Source of the DNA: Thermoanaerobaculia bacterium
GTDB lineage: Bacteria; Acidobacteriota; Thermoanaerobaculia; Gp7-AA8
Assembly: GCA_017883235.1 (NCBI GenBank)
Contig: JADGNY010000054.1
Location: 1 to 40,769, forward strand
Direction of reading: 5' to 3'
Length of the DNA stretch: 40,769 nucleotides
In this document: positions 16,876-24,780 of the stretch, piece by piece
Position numbering within the stretch: the first letter of the stretch is position 1
Layout of the letters: each line of letters starts with the position of its first letter
The notes under the pieces: model-generated
Told to the model about the DNA's origin: nothing
The model's input: only the letters and a program-made list of their open reading frames with translations
Database searches by the model: none
Position numbers and translations under genes: made by a program

Positions 16876-17310
16876 GTTAAACTGCCTCTCGGAGGCAGTT
16901 AATACGCTCTCGGAGGCAGTTAAACTGCCTCTCGGAGGCAGTTAATACGCTCCCGGAGGCAGTTAACACGCTCCCGGAGGCAGTTAAACTGCCTCTCGGA
17001 GGCAGTTAACACGCTCTTGGAGGCAGTTAACACACTCCCGGAGGCAGTTGAACTGCCTCCCGGAGGCCGTTAACAGCCTCTCGGAGGTCGTTAACAGCCT
17101 CCCGGAGGCCGTTAACAGCCTCCCGGAGGTCGTTAACAGCCTCCCGGAGGCCGTTAACAGCCTCTCGGAGGTCGTTAACAGCCTCCCGGAGGCCGTTAAC
17201 AGCCTCTCGGAGGTCGTTAACAGCCTCCCGGATGCCGTTAACAGCCTCCCGGAGCCCGTTAACTGCCTCCGGGAACGAGTAACTGACTCTGGGAACGAGT
17301 CAACTGCTTC
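16876..17310. repeat. Tandem array of palindromic 21-bp units, GTTAAC core
   Basis: Units begin at 16891, 16912, 16934, 16955, 16976, 16998, 17019, 17040, 17062, 17083, 17104, 17125, 17146, 17167, 17188, 17209, 17230 and 17251; partial units lie at both ends. Spacing is 21 or 22 bp in the first half and exactly 21 bp in the second. The consensus in the second half is GGAGG(C/T)-CGTTAACA-GCCTC(C/T), a near-perfect dyad around GTTAAC. The first half has a variant, GGAGGCAGTTAA, followed alternately by CACGCTC or ACTGCCTC. Twenty-one base pairs is two helical turns, so every dyad faces the same side of the DNA. No spacers, and no cas genes nearby. Confidence 0.97.
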
Positions 17311-17348
17311 TGGTGAAGCAGCTTACTGCCTCTTTGCCGGCGAATTTT

Positions 17349-17365
17349 GCCGCGTTAGCGGCAAC
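17349..17365. repeat. Right flanking copy of a 17-bp direct repeat
   Basis: An exact copy of 16854-16870, in the same orientation, placing the 21-bp array between direct repeats. It could be a target-site-like footprint, or simply another copy of a common short hairpin (GCCGC-GTTA-GCGGC). Confidence 0.8.
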
Positions 17366-17396
17366 AAGACGGTAGCCAAGGGCGCGAGCGCTTTCT

Positions 17397-17524
17397 GCGA
17401 GCACCCCTGGAAGCGGATCTTATCGATTTCGTGCCGCGTGAGCGGCACTGGAGTAATCGGGGCACTCCATCCAGTGCCGCTGACGCGGCACGATCTTGGG
17501 GGGCTCAGTACCAGGGGTGCTCGC
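17397..17524. repeat. Long double inverted repeat (about 128 bp)
   Basis: The outer arms are perfect over 14 bp (17397-17410, GCGAGCACCCCTGG; 17511-17524). The inner arms match 22 of 23 bp (17430-17452, beginning CGTGCCGCGTGAGCGGCACT; 17470-17492). The centre also has GGAGT/ACTCC. The product would be a long cruciform, or a stable RNA hairpin if transcribed. No open frame of interest lies in it. The remaining spacer, 17525-17633, holds only short palindromes such as GCCGGCGAAGCCGGC. Confidence 0.85.
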
Positions 17525-17633
17525 AAAAAACGCTCGCACCCCTACCTTCTGAAGCCGCTATCGCGGCGTCGTAACGTCCAATTTCCAGTCGCCGGCGAAG
17601 CCGGCGTATGCGTCGCTATCGCGGCGCTCCAGG

Positions 17634-17663
17634 CCCCACATCCGCCGACAGGCGGATGTGGGG
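17634..17663. repeat. 13-bp perfect hairpin downstream of the DUF1579 gene
   Basis: CCCCACATCCGCC, loop GACA, then the exact complement. It lies 18 bp past the stop of the minus-strand DUF1579 gene, where a terminator is expected, but there is no T-run on either side. Confidence 0.65.
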
Positions 17664-17680
17664 GCGGCTCTCGCGAGGAA

Positions 17681-18271
17681 TTACTTCTTCCGCGTGTAGG
17701 TGATGTCCATCATCTTGACCATCTTCCCGTCCGGGCCGGCGCCCCACATCTCGAGCGTGTGGTGATCGTCGTCGATCACGGTCAACTTCTCTTTGACGGG
17801 GGAGGCCTTGCCGGTCATCGGGTCATCCATCGTCGAATTGAACGTGAATGTGTTGCCGGAGGCGTCGCCGGTCGAGACCATCATCACGGTAGTCGCAGTG
17901 TCTATCCAGGTGCTGATGTACTTCTTCTTGATGTTGTCGTAGCCGGTGAAGCCGATGCCGTGGAAGGGCATGTTCATGAACGTGCCGGAGAAGCGCTGTT
18001 CGACCCAGCGGCCATCGAGGGCCCAGGAGTTCTCGGACACTCCGTCGCCAACCGCCGGAGGGGCGCCGGGCTGCATGAACATCTTCACGTCGGCGTTGAA
18101 CGTGCCCACCATCGCGCCGAGCTTCTTGTGAGCGTCGCCCGGCGTGGCGGCTTTCATCATTGCGTCCATCTGCGCCTTTTGATCGGCGGCAGCTTGAGCC
18201 TTCGGGTCATCCGCGAAGGCGAGGGTGGCGGTAACTGCGATCAGGACAGTGGCGGCCAGGATTCTGCGCAT
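17681..18271 (-). CDS. DUF1579 family secreted protein
   Basis: A 196-aa protein with a signal peptide (MRRILAATVLIAVTATLAFA, cleavage near Ala20). The mature part has the DUF1579 pattern: HKKLGAMVGTFNADVKMF near the start, ENSWALDGRWVEQRFSG, FHGIGFTGYDNIKKKYISTW and the C-terminal MVKMMDITYTRKK. The fold is likely a lipocalin-like barrel; no function is established. The start is ATG 18271, with the ribosome site AGAGGAGA about 7 nt upstream; the TTG at 18274 is less likely. Transcribed alone, convergent with the 21-bp array region. Confidence 0.9.
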   Translation of the reverse strand: MRRILAATVLIAVTATLAFADDPKAQAAADQKAQMDAMMKAATPGDAHKKLGAMVGTFNADVKMFMQPGAPPAVGDGVSENSWALDGRWVEQRFSGTFMNMPFHGIGFTGYDNIKKKYISTWIDTATTVMMVSTGDASGNTFTFNSTMDDPMTGKASPVKEKLTVIDDDHHTLEMWGAGPDGKMVKMMDITYTRKK

Positions 18272-18305
18272 CAATCTTCTCCTCTTTCGATTTTTGTTGG
18301 ATTAG

Positions 18306-18392
18306 CGGGGGTCGGGAGCCGGGGGTCGGGAGTCGGAGGTCGCAGAATTCTCTCCGACTCCCGACTCCCGATCCCCGCCCCCCGACTCCCGA
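18306..18392. repeat. GTCGGGAG-type inverted repeat, spacer copy
   Basis: Repeated GGGGTCGGGAG-type heptads (18306-18341) face complementary CCGACTCCCGACTCCC (18354-18392) across a short loop containing GAATTC. The same motif is found inside the coding sequence at 25561-25791. It separates the DUF1579 gene from the efflux operon. Confidence 0.8.
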
Positions 18393-18422
18393 ATAAAGAT
18401 TGTAGTCCGCCGGCCGCGGACT

Positions 18423-19649
18423 CTACTTGCTGTAGACCGTGACCTCCGCCGATGAACCGACGGCGACCTGATCGGCAGGAGGACCGTTCCACGAAATGCG
18501 CACCGGAACGCGCTGCACCACCTTCACGAAGTTGCCGGATGCGTTGTCGGGCGGAAGGAGCGAGAAGGATGCTCCGGTACCGCCGGAGAGGCTTTCCACC
18601 TTCCCCTCGAAGTCGCGCCTGCCGAGCGCGTCGACGCGGATCGTGGCCCGCTGACCGGGCCTCATGTCGGACATCTGCGTCTCCTTGAAGTTGGCGAGAA
18701 CATACGTCGTCCGTGGCACGAGCTGCACGACCGGCATGCCGGCGGTGACGTACGAACCGGCGTGGACGGCGAGCTTGGAGGCGATGCCGTCGCGCGGTGC
18801 GACGATCTTCGTGTACGAGAGGTTGAGCTGCGCCGCCTTGACCGCGGCCTCGGCGGTGGCGACGCGGGCGTGGGCAAGCCGGGCTTGCGCCTCCGCACCC
18901 GTGATCTGCGCCTGCACGGGCGCGCTTTGCTGCACGCGTCCCTGTGCAGTCTGCACGTTGGCCTGCGCCGCCTGGCGGGCGTTCTCGTTCTCGACGAGTT
19001 TGGCCCTGGCCTGCGAGAGATCGGCGTCGGCCGATGCGTGCGCGGCGCGTGCGGCATCGACCTGCGCCTTGGAGATGTCGCCCTTTCCACCGAGCTCCTC
19101 GGCGCGCTGGAAGTCGAGCAGCGCCTTCAACGCGTTCGCGCTGGCGCGCGTGACGGAGGCACGCGCCTCGCTGTTCGATGCCGCCGAGCTGTCGACATTC
19201 TCTTTGGAGCTTTGCAGTGCTCCCTGCGCCGAGGTGAGAGCGCCGCGCGCGGCCGCGGAGGTGACGGTGGTGCGGGCATCGGCATCGGCCGCCTGCGCCT
19301 GCGCGGTCTGCAGATCGCCCTCGGCCTGTGCCAGTTTGACCTGCGCGTCCGAGGGATCGAGATCGGCGATCGGCTGACCGGCGTGGACCGGCTGATTCTC
19401 CGATATGTAGACTGCAGTCACCTGTCCGGCAACGCGCGACGCTACCGGCACGATGTCGGCGGAGATCTGCGCATCGTCGGTCACTTCCTTCCCGGCCGCG
19501 AGAAAGGCGTAGATGCCGTAGCCGATCAGCAGCACCAGCACGGCGCCGCCGAGGATCAGATAGAGGCGTTTCGCCTTCGAGGAGCCGATGGCCGGCTCGT
19601 GCTCGGCGATCTCCGGCATCGCGCCGGCTGTCGTTTCGGTAGTCGTCAT
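18423..19649 (-). CDS. HlyD-family efflux adaptor, EmrA-like
   Basis: A 408-aa inner-membrane-anchored adaptor. A single transmembrane helix lies at about residues 29-50 (LYLILGGAVLVLLIGYGIYA). The lipoyl halves (VAGQVTAVYISENQPVHAGQ and the later IVAPRDGIASKLAVHAGSYV) bracket a very Ala/Gln-rich coiled-coil hairpin of about 150 residues. The C-terminal beta-barrel includes the motif PGQRATIRVDALGRRDFEG. It starts immediately (0 bp) after the MFS stop and forms a tripartite drug exporter with it and the TolC gene upstream. Confidence 0.93.
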   Translation of the reverse strand: MTTTETTAGAMPEIAEHEPAIGSSKAKRLYLILGGAVLVLLIGYGIYAFLAAGKEVTDDAQISADIVPVASRVAGQVTAVYISENQPVHAGQPIADLDPSDAQVKLAQAEGDLQTAQAQAADADARTTVTSAAARGALTSAQGALQSSKENVDSSAASNSEARASVTRASANALKALLDFQRAEELGGKGDISKAQVDAARAAHASADADLSQARAKLVENENARQAAQANVQTAQGRVQQSAPVQAQITGAEAQARLAHARVATAEAAVKAAQLNLSYTKIVAPRDGIASKLAVHAGSYVTAGMPVVQLVPRTTYVLANFKETQMSDMRPGQRATIRVDALGRRDFEGKVESLSGGTGASFSLLPPDNASGNFVKVVQRVPVRISWNGPPADQVAVGSSAEVTVYSK

Positions 19650-21278
19650 TTACATCTCCACATGCATATCGGTCTTCTCCGCGTCCTTCGGTGCCTTCAG
19701 GAAGAAGACGAGGGGAAGGACGCAGAGGAACAGGATTCCTGAGAGGTAGAAGAGCTTCTCGAACGAGAGCATCATGGCCTGACGTCGAAGCTGTCCGTCG
19801 ATCATTTGGGCGGCGGCCTGGTGCGCGGACATGACGTCGAGCCCGTGCGCCTGAAGCATGCGCTGGATGCCGGCCATGCGCGCGGCCATGGCCGGCGAGG
19901 ATAGCGAGAAGTGAGACAGCATGTCGCCGCGTGACCTGGTGCTGAAGCGAGCCAGCAGCGTCGCGAATACCGCAATACCGACGGAACCGCCGGTCTGGCG
20001 AAGCAGCGAGTTGAGTCCGGTGGCGTCGGGCAACCTGTGGCGGGGGATTGTGCTGAGAGCCATCGTCGTCAGCGGGATGAACAGGCAACTGAAGGCCACG
20101 CCCTGGATGATCAGAACCTGGACCACGTCCCTGCTCGACGTCGCCAGTGTGTAGTGTCCCATCTGCCAGGCCGTGTAGGCGAAGAGGACGATGCCGAAGG
20201 CGACCACGAGCCGCGGCGAGACTTTGTTGTAGATCCGGCCGACGATCGGCATCACCACAAGCATGCTGAGACTGCGCGGCATCAGGGCGATGCCTGCTTG
20301 CGTGGCCGAGAATCCGAGGAGCAGTTGCATGAACAGCGGCAGAAGGAACGTCACCGCCATCAGCATGGCGAACATGACCGCGCCGATCAGCGTGCCGGAG
20401 GTGAAGACGACATCCTTGAAGAGCGAGAAGTCGACCGCCGGAACGCGCGCGCTCAGCTCGCGGATGACCAGGGCTGCCAGCGAAACGATGGCAACGAGGG
20501 CGATGATCTTGATCTCGCCCGACTGGAACCAGTCGTTGCGGTTGCCCTCCTCGAGCACGTATTGCATGGTGCCGAGACCGAGGAAGAGGAGGGCGATGCC
20601 GCTCCAGTCCATGTTCTTCCGCTGCCGCACGGCCATCGTGTGCATGGCAACGCGAACGTCCTCCGGCTCATGGACGAAGCGGGAGACCATGAGCAGGGAG
20701 ACGATTCCGATCGGGACGTTGATATAGAAGATCCACGGCCACGAGTAGTTGTCGACGATGTAGCCGCCGAGGGTCGGGCCGAAGGCCGGGCCGAGCACGA
20801 CCGCCATGCCGAAGAGGGCCATGGCCATCCCCTGTTCCTTCGGCGGAAAGGTCTGGCGGAGGATGGCCTGCTCGGTCGGCTGCAGCGCTCCCGCACCGAG
20901 GCCTTGCAGGATGCGGAAGAGCACCAGCAGCGGCAGCGTCCTCACCATGCCGCAGAGCGCGGAACCGATGATGAAGAGTGCCAGGCAAACCATGTAGACC
21001 CGCTTCTGCCCGAACAGCCGCGCCAGAAAACCGGTCAGCGGCATGACCATGACCGTGGCGATGATGAACCCGGTGGTGACCCAGGTGATCTGCTCGATGG
21101 TCACCCCGAGCGAGCCGGTGAGGTGAGGGACGGCCACGTTGACGATGGAGGAGTCGATGGCCCCCATCAGCGTGCCGAAGGTGATCGACACGGTGACGAG
21201 CCATTTGTTGACCGGTTTGCGCTCCGGGCGAGTCGTCGCGCCGCCGGCCGCGTCGAACGTCGCGGCGGCGGAGGTCAC
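19650..21278 (-). CDS. DHA2-family MFS drug transporter, EmrB/QacA-like
   Basis: A 542-aa proton-driven drug exporter with 14 predicted membrane helices. Family motifs are visible: MGAIDSSIVNVAVPHL in helix 1 (with the DHA2-type acidic residue), a motif-A-like loop GFLARLFGQKRVYM, and motif C (GPAFGPTLGGYIVDNYSWPW) followed by IFYINVPIG. The start is GTG 21278, overlapping the TolC stop by 4 nt. The C-terminus extends about 30 residues past the last helix (KAPKDAEKTDMHVEM). Confidence 0.95.
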   Translation of the reverse strand: MTSAAATFDAAGGATTRPERKPVNKWLVTVSITFGTLMGAIDSSIVNVAVPHLTGSLGVTIEQITWVTTGFIIATVMVMPLTGFLARLFGQKRVYMVCLALFIIGSALCGMVRTLPLLVLFRILQGLGAGALQPTEQAILRQTFPPKEQGMAMALFGMAVVLGPAFGPTLGGYIVDNYSWPWIFYINVPIGIVSLLMVSRFVHEPEDVRVAMHTMAVRQRKNMDWSGIALLFLGLGTMQYVLEEGNRNDWFQSGEIKIIALVAIVSLAALVIRELSARVPAVDFSLFKDVVFTSGTLIGAVMFAMLMAVTFLLPLFMQLLLGFSATQAGIALMPRSLSMLVVMPIVGRIYNKVSPRLVVAFGIVLFAYTAWQMGHYTLATSSRDVVQVLIIQGVAFSCLFIPLTTMALSTIPRHRLPDATGLNSLLRQTGGSVGIAVFATLLARFSTRSRGDMLSHFSLSSPAMAARMAGIQRMLQAHGLDVMSAHQAAAQMIDGQLRRQAMMLSFEKLFYLSGILFLCVLPLVFFLKAPKDAEKTDMHVEM

Positions 21279-22585
21279 GGATGGTCTCCCGTCATGTACC
21301 GCCGGATCCCGCCTGTGGCGTGCTCGTAATCGAACTGCGCCGCCGCGGCGTCCGCCTGCGCGGCGATGGCGTCTTCATGCGCCTGGCGATAGCTGTCCTG
21401 GGCACGGTCGACTTCGACCGGCGAGCCGTATCCTGCCGCGCGGCGGTCCCGCGCGACGGTGAGAGCCTCCTCAGCAACCTGCACACTTTCATTCGCCACC
21501 GCCACCCGCGCCTCGGCGTTCTGCAGCGTCATCAGCGAGCGGCGGACGTCCTGCTCGACGTCGCGCTCGATCTGCGTGCGCCGGGTCTGCGCGTCGTGCA
21601 ATTGCACTTTGGCGCGGGCGATGTTGGCATTGATGTCGGCGTGAAACAGCGGAACGCCGAGGTTTGCGGCGATGCGGCGGGTCCAGAGAAGATCGGTCGA
21701 CCGGTTGCCGCTCAAGTCCCCTTCGAAATCGACGGAGACGCTCGGCAGCAGGCGCGCCTTCGCCGCGTCGACGGTGAGCCGCGCCGCTTTCTCCTGCTCT
21801 TCCGCCTCGCGCATCTCCGGGCGCTGCTTGCGGGCGGTATCGAGCGACGTATCGACGGGGGGAACGGTGGTTGGGGCGGAGGCGGTATCGGCGATGACGA
21901 CCTCGCGCGACTCATCGGCACCGATGGCGTTCAGCAACGCCAGCGATGCGTTCTGCCTGTCGTTCTGCGCGGCCAGCAGGGCCTGCCGCGCCCGGGCGAG
22001 CTGCAGGTTGGCCTGTGCAACATCGAGGCGGGTCCCGGTGCCTGCCTTGAACTCGTCCTGTGACGTTTGCAGAAGCCGGGTAAAGAGCGCGATGTCCGCC
22101 TCGCGCGCGCCGATCTGCGACTGCGCCCGTTGCACGATCAGATAAAGGCGCGCCACCGATGCCGCGACGTCGTTCTCCGCCTGCTCGTTCTGATAGTGGC
22201 TGGCGTTTGCGCTGCTCTTCAGCGACTGGTAATGCCTCAGCGCGGCGAGGTTGAATACCTGCACCGCCGCCGCGAGCTGGGCATCGGTGACGTTGAAAGG
22301 ACCGACGACAGGCGGCAGTCCGGGGAGCGAAAAGCCGAAGGTCTGCAGGTTGATCGACTGGTTGTAGCGTATGAACTTCGCGTCGGCCTGGGGCAGCAGG
22401 GCGTTGAGCGCCTCGGACCTGGCGATGCGCGCGAGCTGCTCGTTGGAGCGCGCCAGCTCCGCCTGTGTCCCAGTTCCGAGGGCCATACGGATGGCCTCGC
22501 CGACAGTTAGATGGAGCGGCGTGGTCTGTGCGCGCGCACTGACAGCGATTGCGAGAAGGAGGAGGGGAAGTCGTTTCAAACGCAT
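21275..22585 (-). CDS. TolC-family outer-membrane efflux protein (EmrAB partner)
   Basis: A 436-aa outer-membrane channel with the signal peptide MRLKRLPLLLLAIAVSARAQ. Two TolC repeats follow (first near LTVGEAIRMALGTGTQAELA, second near RPEMREAEEQEKAARLTVDA), each with long amphipathic helices. The start is ATG 22585; the longer frame to 22843 only translates the operator and a spacer repeat. It is the first gene of the three-gene operon TolC-MFS-adaptor, which is unrelated in sequence type to the ABC export operon at 7.8-13.5 kb. Confidence 0.92.
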   Translation of the reverse strand: MRLKRLPLLLLAIAVSARAQTTPLHLTVGEAIRMALGTGTQAELARSNEQLARIARSEALNALLPQADAKFIRYNQSINLQTFGFSLPGLPPVVGPFNVTDAQLAAAVQVFNLAALRHYQSLKSSANASHYQNEQAENDVAASVARLYLIVQRAQSQIGAREADIALFTRLLQTSQDEFKAGTGTRLDVAQANLQLARARQALLAAQNDRQNASLALLNAIGADESREVVIADTASAPTTVPPVDTSLDTARKQRPEMREAEEQEKAARLTVDAAKARLLPSVSVDFEGDLSGNRSTDLLWTRRIAANLGVPLFHADINANIARAKVQLHDAQTRRTQIERDVEQDVRRSLMTLQNAEARVAVANESVQVAEEALTVARDRRAAGYGSPVEVDRAQDSYRQAHEDAIAAQADAAAAQFDYEHATGGIRRYMTGDHP

Positions 22586-22627
22586 ACAGTTGAGTTTGCC
22601 CCGGCGTGAGGCTGCAATTGGGTGGCC

Positions 22628-22645
22628 ACCGAACGACCGTTCGGT
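22628..22645. promoter_or_regulatory. TetR-type operator dyad before the efflux operon
   Basis: ACCGAACG-AC-CGTTCGGT is a perfect 8-bp dyad, 42 bp upstream of the TolC start; a further partial half-site (TTAGTTCGG) follows. Short ACCG...CGGT dyads are typical binding sites of TetR/AcrR regulators of drug efflux. No TetR gene is within the window, so the regulator would act from elsewhere. Confidence 0.6.
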
Positions 22646-22686
22646 TAGTTCGGAGTTAAATGGATTTTTGGGACGGGTCATTCCGG

Positions 22687-22771
22687 CCCTGGGAGCCCGG
22701 GCGTCTCGCCCGCGCTTGCGAGCAACAGGATGCCAGGCATCAGCGCGGTCGAGACGCCCGCGCTCCCAGGG
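22687..22771. repeat. Palindromic spacer repeat, CCCTGGGA family, copy 2
   Basis: The left arm CCCTGGGAGCCCGGGCGTCT and the right arm ending CGCCCGCGCTCCCAGGG match with one mismatch over 22 bp. It ends 8 bp before the ketosynthase stop on the minus strand and could fold in the tail of that mRNA. Confidence 0.88.
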
Positions 22772-22779
22772 TGGCACAC

Positions 22780-24402
22780 CTACAGCTTCGCCGCGGCCGT
22801 TTCTTCGACCGCCACGTGCGCTTCCACGAACTCCGGGTCCCACGGTTTGCTGATGACGCAGGAGTTGATGCCGCCAACGCCCATGCTCAGCTTGCCGCTG
22901 TAGCCGGTCTCGACGAGGCAGCCATCGCTGGAGACGAATTTTGCGTCCTGGATTTTCACGTCGTCATGCAGATCGTCCTCGTCGAGGGCGGTCGGGTAGA
23001 TGCGTCCTTTGGACATGCCGAGGTGCTGCGCGGTCAGCTCCCAGCCGCCGCCCACGGACATGCCGTGGCCGAAGGTGCCCTTGCGCGCGGTGAAGAGGAC
23101 TTCCGCGTGCAGCATCTCCAGCGAATTGGCGATCTCGCTGGCGTCGCCGGGCGTGGCCGTGGCGTGCATGTCCCAGGTGGTGACGTCCGACGCCTGGACG
23201 TCTTCCATCGCCTTCTTCATCGCTAGCTGCGGACCGCCTTTCGACGGCGAGATGATGTGATGCGCATCCGACGACGTACCGATGCCGACGATCTCCATTC
23301 CGACGGGACGGAAACCATGCGCCATCAGCTCCATGGCATCGCCGACGATCCAGACGCACGAGCCGCCGGCGATGTGCGTCCCCTTGAACGCGGTGAGGGG
23401 ATGGGAGACGTCGGCGTCGGCGGAGAGGACGTTGGCCTTGTAGAAGGCGGAGATGACCAGCGGGTGCGGCGGGGGATCGGTCATGCCGACGACGACCGCC
23501 TTCGCCTCGCCGAGGTTGATGGAATCGACCGCCATCTTGAGTGCCACGCCGAACGACGCGCAGGCGGCCACCGGTGCGAACGCCGGCCCGACGATGCGGC
23601 CGATCATCGATACCTGCGAGGCCGCGATGTTGGCGATGTTCCAGAGCAGGTTCGGCGAGACGGAGGCCCACGGTTCGTCGGGGCACCCCCACTTCTTGTT
23701 CAGCACTTTGATTTTGTTCAGTTTCTGGCGGATCGTGCTCAGAGCTCTCGCCGTTCCCGTCGAGGGGGGCACGGGCTCCGACTGAATGTCGGCCGCTTCC
23801 GCCAGATACTGAATGAGATCGTCGCTCTTCGGCGCCCAGAAGGCTTCCCACACGTGCTTGGCATCGATCCAATCCTCGGAGCCGATCGGGAAGTCTCTCG
23901 GGTCTTGCGGCGCATCCGGGTCGGGTTGGCCGGCGATGTGGGCGCGCCGCGCCGCGCAGCGCGCGGGGGCTGCCCAGAATTCGTTCCACTTGCGGAAGGC
24001 GCGGTCGTAGGCCAGCGTCTCGGCCGCGGTTACCGTCAGCTCGCCGAGGCCGGTGCCGACGTAAACGTGCGCCTGCGTGCCGAGGGACTGGAGATACTCC
24101 TCGACACCGGGGTTCTGCGTCAGCGACTGGATAAAGGCGCCGATACACGACTGCACCATCGGCCCCATCTTGTCTCTGAGCTGGCCGAATTTCGCCGGCG
24201 GGAAGCGCTGATCGAACCAGTCGTGGTAGGTTTCGAAATCAAATTCAGGGTAGCCGACGAGGAAATTCGACGGTCCGAACCCTCTGAATGGGGTGAGCCA
24301 AGTTTCGGGGCGTTCCAGATTACGCTCGAAGGAATCGATGTCCGGAGACTTCGGTGCGACCACGCCCCATCCGAAAATACCGATTCGTTTCCGTGCGTCC
24401 AT
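22780..24402 (-). CDS. Beta-ketoacyl synthase-like protein with a large insertion
   Basis: A thiolase-fold condensing enzyme, 540 aa, whereas FabB/FabF enzymes are about 410. The catalytic triad is present in family order: Cys281 (in ACASFGVALKM), His413 (in DMHATATPGDASEI, replacing the usual HGTGT) and His446 (in KGTFGHGMSVGGG, with Lys441 upstream). The extra length lies mainly at residues 130-250, a Trp- and Pro-rich stretch (for example WNEFWAAPARC, DWIDAKHVWEAFWAPK) that does not resemble the core. No acyl-carrier protein, reductase or acyltransferase gene is adjacent, so its pathway is unknown. A TACAAT box ends 9 nt before ATG 24402. Confidence 0.85.
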   Translation of the reverse strand: MDARKRIGIFGWGVVAPKSPDIDSFERNLERPETWLTPFRGFGPSNFLVGYPEFDFETYHDWFDQRFPPAKFGQLRDKMGPMVQSCIGAFIQSLTQNPGVEEYLQSLGTQAHVYVGTGLGELTVTAAETLAYDRAFRKWNEFWAAPARCAARRAHIAGQPDPDAPQDPRDFPIGSEDWIDAKHVWEAFWAPKSDDLIQYLAEAADIQSEPVPPSTGTARALSTIRQKLNKIKVLNKKWGCPDEPWASVSPNLLWNIANIAASQVSMIGRIVGPAFAPVAACASFGVALKMAVDSINLGEAKAVVVGMTDPPPHPLVISAFYKANVLSADADVSHPLTAFKGTHIAGGSCVWIVGDAMELMAHGFRPVGMEIVGIGTSSDAHHIISPSKGGPQLAMKKAMEDVQASDVTTWDMHATATPGDASEIANSLEMLHAEVLFTARKGTFGHGMSVGGGWELTAQHLGMSKGRIYPTALDEDDLHDDVKIQDAKFVSSDGCLVETGYSGKLSMGVGGINSCVISKPWDPEFVEAHVAVEETAAAKL

Positions 24403-24411
24403 GGGGGGCGC

Positions 24412-24417
24412 ATTGTA
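24412..24417 (-). promoter_or_regulatory. -10-like box TACAAT of the ketosynthase gene
   Basis: On the minus strand TACAAT ends 9 nt before the ATG; the gap is GCGCCCCCC, without a ribosome site. This fits a leaderless transcript. No clear -35. Confidence 0.45.
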
Positions 24418-24487
24418 AGCGAATCCTGTCAGGGAACTTGCATAGTGGCGTGAATCCGGCTTTGATCACTCCGTCGATGAGGTGTCC

Positions 24488-24769
24488 GTGAGAAAAACAG
24501 CGAGGCTGTCGCTTCTGATCCTGATGCCGCTGGCGCTTCTCGCCCCCGGCTGCCGGGGGAAATTGTCGTCAGCGACCACGACCGCACCGACGACGCAGAC
24601 GATCGCTCCCGCCGCCGGCCAGCCCTCCACGAACGGCGGCGATGCCGTGACCCAGACCGTCGACGTGGAAGACGGTCGATCCGAAGACGACGGCGGCGTG
24701 CTGACCAATCCGCAGAAGGCGAAGACGCCGGCGAAGCCTGCGAAGCCGCCGGTGAAAAAGAAAAAGTAG
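24488..24769 (+). CDS. Small putative lipoprotein
   Basis: A 93-aa exported protein. The N-terminus (MRKTARLSLLILMPLALLAPGC) is a lipoprotein-type signal, although Pro before Gly-Cys is unusual for a lipobox. The mature part is low complexity: a Thr/Ala/Pro stretch, an acidic stretch (VDVEDGRSEDDGG) and a basic end (AKPAKPPVKKKK). I chose GTG 24488, because GAGG lies 5 nt upstream; GTG 24482 overlaps that ribosome site. Function unknown. It is divergent from the ketosynthase. Confidence 0.65.
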   Translation: MRKTARLSLLILMPLALLAPGCRGKLSSATTTAPTTQTIAPAAGQPSTNGGDAVTQTVDVEDGRSEDDGGVLTNPQKAKTPAKPAKPPVKKKK

Positions 24770-24780
24770 CGCGGCTCGGG

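Noticed and set aside
16876-17310. CRISPR array
   Set aside because: Units are contiguous with no variable spacers, the period is only 21 bp, and there are no cas genes.
17048-18442. Plus-strand open frame of 464 codons with seven-residue repeats (LPEAVNS type)
   Set aside because: It is a by-product of the 21-bp array (a multiple of three) and then runs antisense through the DUF1579 gene. No ribosome site, and the sequence after the array is non-protein-like.
18271-20088. 605-codon minus-strand frame across the efflux adaptor and MFS genes
   Set aside because: Arg/Gly-rich shadow of the two clear transporter genes in another frame.
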